Assembly (NCBI GenBank): GCA_003550325.1
Contig: QKWP01000599.1
Location: 16,189 to 80,188, forward strand
Direction: 5' to 3'
DNA from: Gigaspora rosea
Taxonomy: Eukaryota; Glomeromycota; Glomeromycetes; Diversisporales; Gigasporaceae
DNA: 64,000 nucleotides
The notes below the pieces were generated by a model. That model saw only the letters and a program-made list of their open reading frames with translations. It ran no database searches and was not told the origin of the DNA. Below, one piece after another: positions 58,130 through 64,000 of the stretch; position 1 is the stretch's first letter; each line of letters starts with the position of its first letter. The position numbers and the translations under genes were made by a program.

Positions 58130-60003
58130 AGTAAACCATTGAGGAGTTCTGCTTTTAGGAATTTTGTTTAGTCTTGGTAAAATGTATTTCTATTCTAACA
58201 GACATTAGTTGTCATATGTTGTGAGTTGGTCAAGAAAAAGTAGATGATGATGCCAAATTTGTTTTTTAAAAGCTGTATATTTAGGATGTAAAGCCAGAAT
58301 AGGTTCTAAAGAAGTTGAACCTTCTTGGATTACAAAAGGAATATTGTAATAAGAGTTAGTACTTATTGACCAGTTTAGGTGCTTGAATAGCTGAATTATT
58401 TTAAAAGTTGTAGTTAATTTGTTAGGACCATCAATTGTAGGGTTAGAGTGTAAAAAAATACTAATAGGTGACCAAAGGTTATTTTGAAGTTGTTGAACTC
58501 TAATAAGAGTAGTAGTACTTAATAGATTGTTGTTGTTTAATCTCTTAATAAAGTTAGATATATGATGTTGGAGTTGAATGTCCCAGATGTTTTTAATATT
58601 GTAAATTTGGGGGTGGAGTAAAGTACTAGTAGGGATTGTACGGTTGAGTTTGGCTTTATACTTGATTAATCCTATGTGCTGTGTTAGAATTTTGTTGCAT
58701 GTTGACTGACTTAGTACAATATTTTGTAACCGGTATTCTATTGTAGGAATAATGACAGTATTAATAATATAACATGCTTGGGTATCGGTAATTTGTTTTG
58801 TACAAGCAATTTGTATAAGCTGGTTTGATTCAGCAATTATAAGTCGAGTTTGTTGAAATTGTTTATTATCTAAAGTAAACCAACATCCTAGAAATTTAAA
58901 AGGCTGATTTGGTTGTTGTAAAGGAAGAGAATGATTGTTGTATATAATTGGGTTGTAGTTTTGTTGCTTGATATTGGTTGAAAGTATTGATTTGGCTGGA
59001 TTAACTTGAATATTTGCCATAGAATAAAAGGACTCAGCAATAGTAAGTATTTTGGAAAGCTCTGTTTGGGAGGGTGCTTTCCATAGGGTATCATCCATAT
59101 AAGCTAGCACAGAACATTTAGTTTGTAAATTGTCTGTTGAAAAATTTTTAAGATTGGTAAACCAAGATGTTTCAATTGTATACCAGGTGAGTTAGAGTAT
59201 ATATAAGAGATAAGAGGATCATAGTAGATTCGCCAGAGAAGGAGTGTTATTGTTTCTTCTTGGTCAATACTATTTTGAACATTGTAAGACTGTGTAAGCC
59301 CCAAATTAGTAATAACATTGTTTTGTTGATCAGTTAAGATGTTAAGGAGAGTATTAACAATATTAGTAGGCAGAAGTAGACATGTAAGGGCATGTTCTAA
59401 AAGAGTAAGATTTGCAGAGTCATAGGCTTTACTTATATCTTGTGATAGGAGCCAAAGCTCTTTGTGGTTACAGTTTGCATCTTCTATAAGATTGTTGATG
59501 ATATTGATAGGGATAGGTGTACTATTTCTAGGAAGAGCAATATAGTTATATGGTGAAAGGATAGGATGTTGTGAAAAGACTTGATTTAGTCTATTGGTAA
59601 TGATTTTGGTATAGATTTTTCTGGTATGTTCAATAAGGCTTATTGGATGTGTGAGATTGAAATTACCATCAAAAGAATTATTTTTTGGAATAGGAAAGAT
59701 ACTTCCTTTTTTCCATTGTTTGGGAATTGAGTTTTGTATAAGACATCGGTTAAAAAAGAATGTAAGGATAGTAATACCAGTTGAGTTGAAATATTTGATC
59801 ATTTCATAACTTATGCCTGTAGGACCACAGGCTTTACTGTTAGGAAGTTGTGAAATTGTTTGAATAACCTCTTCTTCTTTTATAGGCAGAGTTAATGGAA
59901 TATATCATTCAGATTTAATATGTGGTAGTGGATGGTATTGTTGGTGCCAGAAATTATTAAATAAGTTTTGATTAATAGGCCTATATGCGGTCCAGTTATT
60001 GAA
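58130..60003 (-). pseudogene. LINE-type reverse transcriptase remnant
   Basis: The minus strand reads NSKACGPTGISYEMI (59810-59850) and PKQWKKGSIFPIPK. It continues with PISLIEHTRKIYTKIITNRL, ALPRNSTPIPI, the RT motif DISKAYDSANLTLLEHAL and, in the next frame, LAYMDDTLWKAPSQ (YMDD catalytic box, 59080-59110). Beyond it are MANIQVNPAKS, FKFLGCWFTLD and a long C-terminal region to the stop at 58205. A frame change separates 59104-59802 from 58205-59110, and a TGA lies near 59905. Upstream sequence up to 60003 is still coding-like (WTAYRPINQNLFNNFWHQQY) and is cut by the gypsy LTR, so the 5' part probably continues beyond that element. The tail abuts the broken gene on the left. Confidence 0.85.
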
Positions 60004-60100
60004 ATGTTGTTATAGAATAGGTTTTTCATTATTAAAAATCTAGAACATTCCAAGAATAGTTTAGCGTAACATAGTGAGACACGGAATAATATAGAAGGAT

Positions 60101-60250
60101 CCTTTATACCTTTATACCTTTATACCTTTATACCTTTATACCTTTATACCTTTATACCTTTATACCTTTATACCTTTATACCTTTATACCTTTATACTTT
60201 TATACTTTTAAACTTTTATACTTTATTACTATACTTTTATACTTTTATAC
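60101..60250. repeat. CCTTTATA 8-bp tandem array in the LTR
   Basis: About twelve perfect CCTTTATA units (60101-60200) pass into a degraded CTTTTATA-like run. The position is upstream of the TATA-like box, in U3. Confidence 0.9.
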
Positions 60251-60275
60251 TTTTACACGAATGTATTCCTAAAAA

Positions 60276-60286
60276 GATATATAAAC
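60276..60286 (+). promoter_or_regulatory. TATA-like box in the gypsy LTR
   Basis: GATATATAAAC stands 110 bp upstream of an AATAAA (60397-60402), as expected for the U3/R part of an LTR. No start site can be read from sequence alone. Confidence 0.45.
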
Positions 60287-60710
60287 CCTAGCTTTCTGAC
60301 CTTCTACCCACAAGCTTTCAACTTAGACTCAGACTTCCCTTTCTCCTCCCTCCAATACTTAAATAATTGTATCTCTTGAATATTATTATCTAAATTAATA
60401 AAATATATCTTTGCTAAATAAATAATACTCTTGTTAATTAATAAATATAAACTGAACCGCTCTAGTGAAGTAATATTCCACTTCCACACCGCTTCATATC
60501 TTCTCTGACCCTTACAAGATTCCTGTCGCTGTGTGCTGTGTTGCAAGTACTATATAGAAGGCTATAGTCGCTTGTAACATTTCAGTGCCTTCTGGCGGAA
60601 ATCATTTAAAACAGCCGGAACACTAGAACCTCCCTTCCTCCGTCTCTGCAAAGATTTCTTGGATACCTCCTCTCCCTCCTCTCTCTTCTAATTAAGTAAT
60701 TGTTTTTGGT

Positions 60711-60836
60711 TTTCCTGTCGAATTGAAAAAGATTCGTTCAGAAGGGCATACTTGAAGCCTCTTGCATTTGTTGCACCGGTATTTTCCTGTCGAATTGAAA
60801 AAGATTCGTTCAGAAGGGCATACTTGAAGCCTCTGC
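60711..60836. repeat. 72-bp-spaced duplication in the gypsy leader
   Basis: A block of about 54 bp starting TTTCCTGTCGAATTGAAAAA occurs at 60711 and 60783, nearly identical. It lies between the LTR and gag and has no coding role that I can see. Confidence 0.9.
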
Positions 60837-61010
60837 TTTTGTAGCATTTGTCTTTTGTTTTAGTATTTTGTTTTGTTAATTTTCTGTTAGTTTTAGAACC
60901 AGATTAGAAACCCTCTTACCTCTTAGTTAGTACATTGAAACTCTCACCTATTTTCTCACCGGTTTAGTTAAAAAAAAAAATTATTAGTTGTTAAACTTCT
61001 AGGTCTCTTT

Positions 61011-63050
61011 ATGACTAGAGTAAATAGAGCCTACCAAATTCATCTTGAACAAATTGAAGCCCACGACATTAACCATCCATCTGCTCTTGCTACCACCGTT
61101 CTCCAACTCAGTCATCCAGATTTATCTTGTACTATTTGCTATCCACCTTATAGCTTCCATCGAAACTTTCGCCGTTTTTGGAACGATTACAGAGACACTT
61201 ATTTTGCTGGCCGATATTCGCAAGTTACCATTGACGCCTTTTTCATTTTAACTCATCCAAACAGCTATAATACTTGTAGAGCTGCTGCCCGTGATATTGT
61301 TTTCAGCTGCCGATACCATAATCCTTATTTGGACCCTAAAGAGGTTATTGCTGAATTACTTCGACGATTCACTCGATATACTCTTGCCACTACTCTACCA
61401 GCAGATTTTCCAGCAAATATCTTTGACCATCATATTGAAGGCCTCACTACTTCTACTCCTCCACTTGGCCGCCTTATTGACACACTTGATCACTTTTCAC
61501 CTATAATCCAAACTACTGACGATCTTGAATTTAATCTTACACCTACCTCTCGACCTGTACGTACCTTACAACCAGAAGATTTAGATAACCAAGCAGGACC
61601 TTCCCATTCCACTCACACTACTACCTTAGCACCTTACAACGAAGATACTACCCAAATACCTTTTCGTTCTACACTTGCACTTCCAACTTCTCCTCTTAGT
61701 GAAATTCCCCTTGACAATCCTCTTCCTATCCAACATACTCCCTCTCCAAACCGAGTTGCTCGATTCATCCAAAATCTTAACCCAGCCACATATTTTCAAC
61801 GAACCACAGCAACCCCACCTCTACCTATAGTTACTGAAGTTTATCCTGAAACCCGTTTTTCACCTCATAATACTCCTCTACACACTTCTCCTTTACAACG
61901 CCAACAACAAATCTTTAATCCTCAACTAGATATTGTTCAGCCCCCGATAATTGGAGCTTATCCTGACCAAGAAATTGTTGAACCAGAAATTCATCAAGAA
62001 ATAAATCTCACAGAAGAAAATTTAGAAGAAATAAATTTAGACGGAATTTTAGACGTACTAACAGAAGTACAAGAAGAAGTAAATTTTCAAGAAGGATTAG
62101 AAGAAGAAAAAGTACACTCAGAACCAGAATCAGAAGGAACTATAGAAAACGAAGAATCAGAACCAGAATTAAACATGGGAGATCAAGCTTTACAAGATGC
62201 TGCACAAGCTATAAATGCTCTTGCTGCTGCCCTTGGACAAGGTGGTGAAAAATCCCTAATCAAAATCGACTTTTATCGTGGTGATGGAACTCAGGACCCA
62301 GTTACCTGGGTTGAGGAATTTGAACGAGCTGCCAAGGCCAACCATTGGAGCCCTGCTCGCCAATTGGAGTTAGCTGCTGCTTATATGAAGAACAATGCCT
62401 AGAAATGGTTCTCTAGCCTTGCGAATGCCCCAACTCATTTCCATCATAACCGGCATGGCCAGAATGTAAATGGTGTTAATATCTATAGCTTTACTCACCT
62501 GTTCAAAGAAAAATTTAGCACTACCAAGCAAAAGGATGCTTGGAAGAAACAACTTTTTGAAATCAAACAAGGCACAGACACTGTTGATACTTACGTTAGC
62601 CGCTTTAAACAACTAAAAGGACGTGTAGACCCTCTTAATAACTTCCCAGCTGCTGTTATGATCCAGTTCTTTATCCAAGGATTACGACCCGAATATGCTA
62701 TGAATGTCCAAGCCGCTGAACCTGCTAACTTGGGTGCTGCTATTACTGAGGCACATAAATGGGAAACAGGACGAATGATGGCCTCTGAACATAATGCCAA
62801 TGATACCAACCAAGCCATTGAGCGCCTTACTGAACAAATTGCCAAGCTCAGTATAAATCTCGCTAAAAAACAAGCTGCTCCTCCTACCACTACTTCTGTC
62901 TACTACACTGACCAAAACAAGGACCGACCTCAATCCAATGCTGGAAATGCCACATACTATTATGGTGGACAAAAGGGACATTTCATCCGGAATTGCCATA
63001 CACAACAGGAAGGACTACCAGGGATACCAATCCCGAGGCAGAAGCAGTAA
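61011..63050 (+). pseudogene. Ty3/gypsy gag, one stop codon
   Basis: The frame starts MTRVNRAYQIHLEQ at 61011 with a long Pro/Thr- then Glu-rich N-terminal region. The retrotransposon gag domain follows: LIKIDFYRGDGTQDPVTWVE (62245-62310) to LRPEYAMNVQAAEP (62680). A TAG at 62400-62402 interrupts the gag domain after MKNNA, and the same frame continues KWFSSLANAP onward to 63050. A zinc knuckle at 62955-62995 reads TYYYGGQKGHFIRNC: the His and last Cys are there but the first two Cys are replaced. The protein would form the particle and bind element RNA; this copy is probably dead. Confidence 0.85.
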
Positions 63051-64000
63051 TTATTCCTCTAGGAATAACCGATCCTATGATAGATCCAGATCCAGAAACA
63101 GAAGCCAATCTAGGGATAGAAATTATAATCGTTCTGGATATGATCGATCCAGGAGCCGAAGCTATTCTCGTGATAGATACAGAAATAATCGAAACCACCG
63201 CTCTTCTAATCGATCCAGATCACGCAATCGATCGTCTACTCCTTATCCTTGTAATGTTTACACTCTCGACACTGCCAATGATTATACCTATGAACAATTT
63301 GAAGCCTTTATAGTTAATGACTCTATTAGAACTGCTGTTACTAATTATTTAGTTAAAAATCCCAAAACTACACAGATTCAGACACCTACCTATACTACTC
63401 CTTTCAAATGCAATATTAAACTTAATGGACAGCCCTACCACGCTGTAAGCGACAGTGGTGCTGCTGTCAGTATAATTTCTAGCCAAGTTGTAAAAGAACT
63501 TGGATTGAAAATAGAAGCACCCTCTTCCAGCCTTATTGTCTCAGCCACCGGACCCTCTGTCCGACCCCTAGACGTAATTAAAAACTTATCAATTGAAGTT
63601 GAAGGAACCACCATTCCCATGGATGTTGAAGTAATGAATGCTACCTCTTGTTCATTACTCTTAGGAAATAACTGGTCACAAAAGGTAGATGCCACCTACA
63701 GTTGGAAAAATAAGGCTTATACTCTTAGATGGAACAAAAAGAAAATTCATGTGCCCACTACTTATGAGCACGACCAACCTTTACCTGCCCAACCAACCAT
63801 TACTGATGAAAAGGAACTAGAAAAGTTCGAACAGGAATACCTCCGTCCAAAGGAAGCCTATGTGGTAGAAATTGAACCTGATAATTGGACAACCATTACC
63901 CACAGATCCAGACCCAACGCCTCATTCACTAAACAAAAATGTGAACGCTGTTACTCTTATAACTACCTTTATGCTGACTGTCCTAACAATGAATGTTATC
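63019..64000 (+). CDS. Gypsy RS-rich linker and aspartic protease (partial)
   Basis: In the +1 frame relative to gag, an Arg/Ser-rich region (SYDRSRSRNRSQSRDRN type, 63070-63230) leads into a retropepsin-like domain. It has the catalytic HAVSDSGAAVSIIS (63440-63480), then VKELGLKIEAP, MDVEVMNA and LLGNNWSQKVDATYSW (63655-63700). Near the window end a Cys-rich stretch reads CERCYSYNYLYADCPNNEC (63943-63996). The frame is open to the edge; reverse transcriptase should follow outside. The gag-to-protease junction is a +1 shift between about 62998 and 63019, which may be a programmed shift or an indel. Confidence 0.8.

Larger units (their letters stand above)
60008..60579 (+). repeat. 5' LTR of a Ty3/gypsy element
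   Basis: I place the borders at TGTTATAG (60008) and CTTGTAACA (60579), which give TGTTA..TAACA ends. U3 carries an 8-bp array, then a TATA-like box at 60278 and an AATAAA at 60397. The second LTR lies outside the window, so the borders are inferred. Confidence 0.6.

Noticed and set aside
63000..63313. Asp/Glu-rich plus-strand frame 62993-63313
   Set aside because: It is the off-frame reading of the RS-rich linker that leads into the protease.

Overview
This window looks like accessory, transposon-dominated DNA from a filamentous fungus, most likely an arbuscular mycorrhizal fungus (Glomeromycotina, Rhizophagus/Gigaspora type). The reasons are its extreme AT richness, short GT..AG introns, a tyrosine-kinase-like protein with a Cys/His N-terminal module, Sel1 repeats, and a mix of hAT, MULE, Tc1/mariner, Tnp2/CACTA, LINE and Ty3/gypsy remnants. 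Almost no intact gene survives. The only host genes I recognise are one kinase gene and a Sel1-repeat fragment. Two further broken genes belong to families I cannot name with certainty. One 393-base N gap (50248-50640) and a single N (31790) mark assembly joins.

Layout, left to right. 1-8.6 kb: a MULE-like foldback MITE with a 9-bp target duplication, degraded coding remnants, and a complete but dead 4.57-kb hAT element (3532-8101) with inverted subterminal 20-bp arrays. 8.6-19.4 kb: a small TIR element, then a minus-strand kinase gene (9818-16006) split by a second hAT element (10161-14987) with perfect CAGGG termini and an 8-bp duplication. Upstream of the kinase lies a chain of about 20 tandem intron-like units (16171-19041), each AG..GT junction spaced by exactly three variable bases. 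This chain links the kinase to a Sel1 exon and is itself broken by two nested MITEs. 20.3-27.3 kb: a dead MULE, a dead Tc1/mariner element and a 2.1-kb non-autonomous hAT, possibly all inside one pair of inverted repeats. 27.3-35.5 kb: degenerate satellites, a broken multi-exon gene of unknown family carrying a 1.1-kb MITE, and another satellite split by a MITE. 35.8-40.8 kb: a Tnp2/CACTA transposase pseudogene interrupted by a 1.3-kb element built of three tandem palindromes. 41.6-51.8 kb: a roughly 120-bp satellite split by a MITE, a non-autonomous LTR retrotransposon (44041-49655, minus) and a TIR element containing the N gap. 53.4-60 kb: a 440-bp palindrome, a broken gene of a family I remember only as expanded in these fungi, and a LINE reverse transcriptase remnant. 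60.0-64.0 kb: a Ty3/gypsy element inserted into the LINE, with 5' LTR, gag and protease, running off the right edge.

The window therefore reads as a layered record of insertions. At least seven hAT-type insertions have exact 8-bp target duplications and one has a 7/8 match. In two cases (the kinase and the Tnp2 transposase) removing the insert and one duplication rejoins the reading frame. The least explained signal is the intron chain between the Sel1 and kinase exons. All functional statements come from reading translated sequence by eye and from remembered family features; no search was run.
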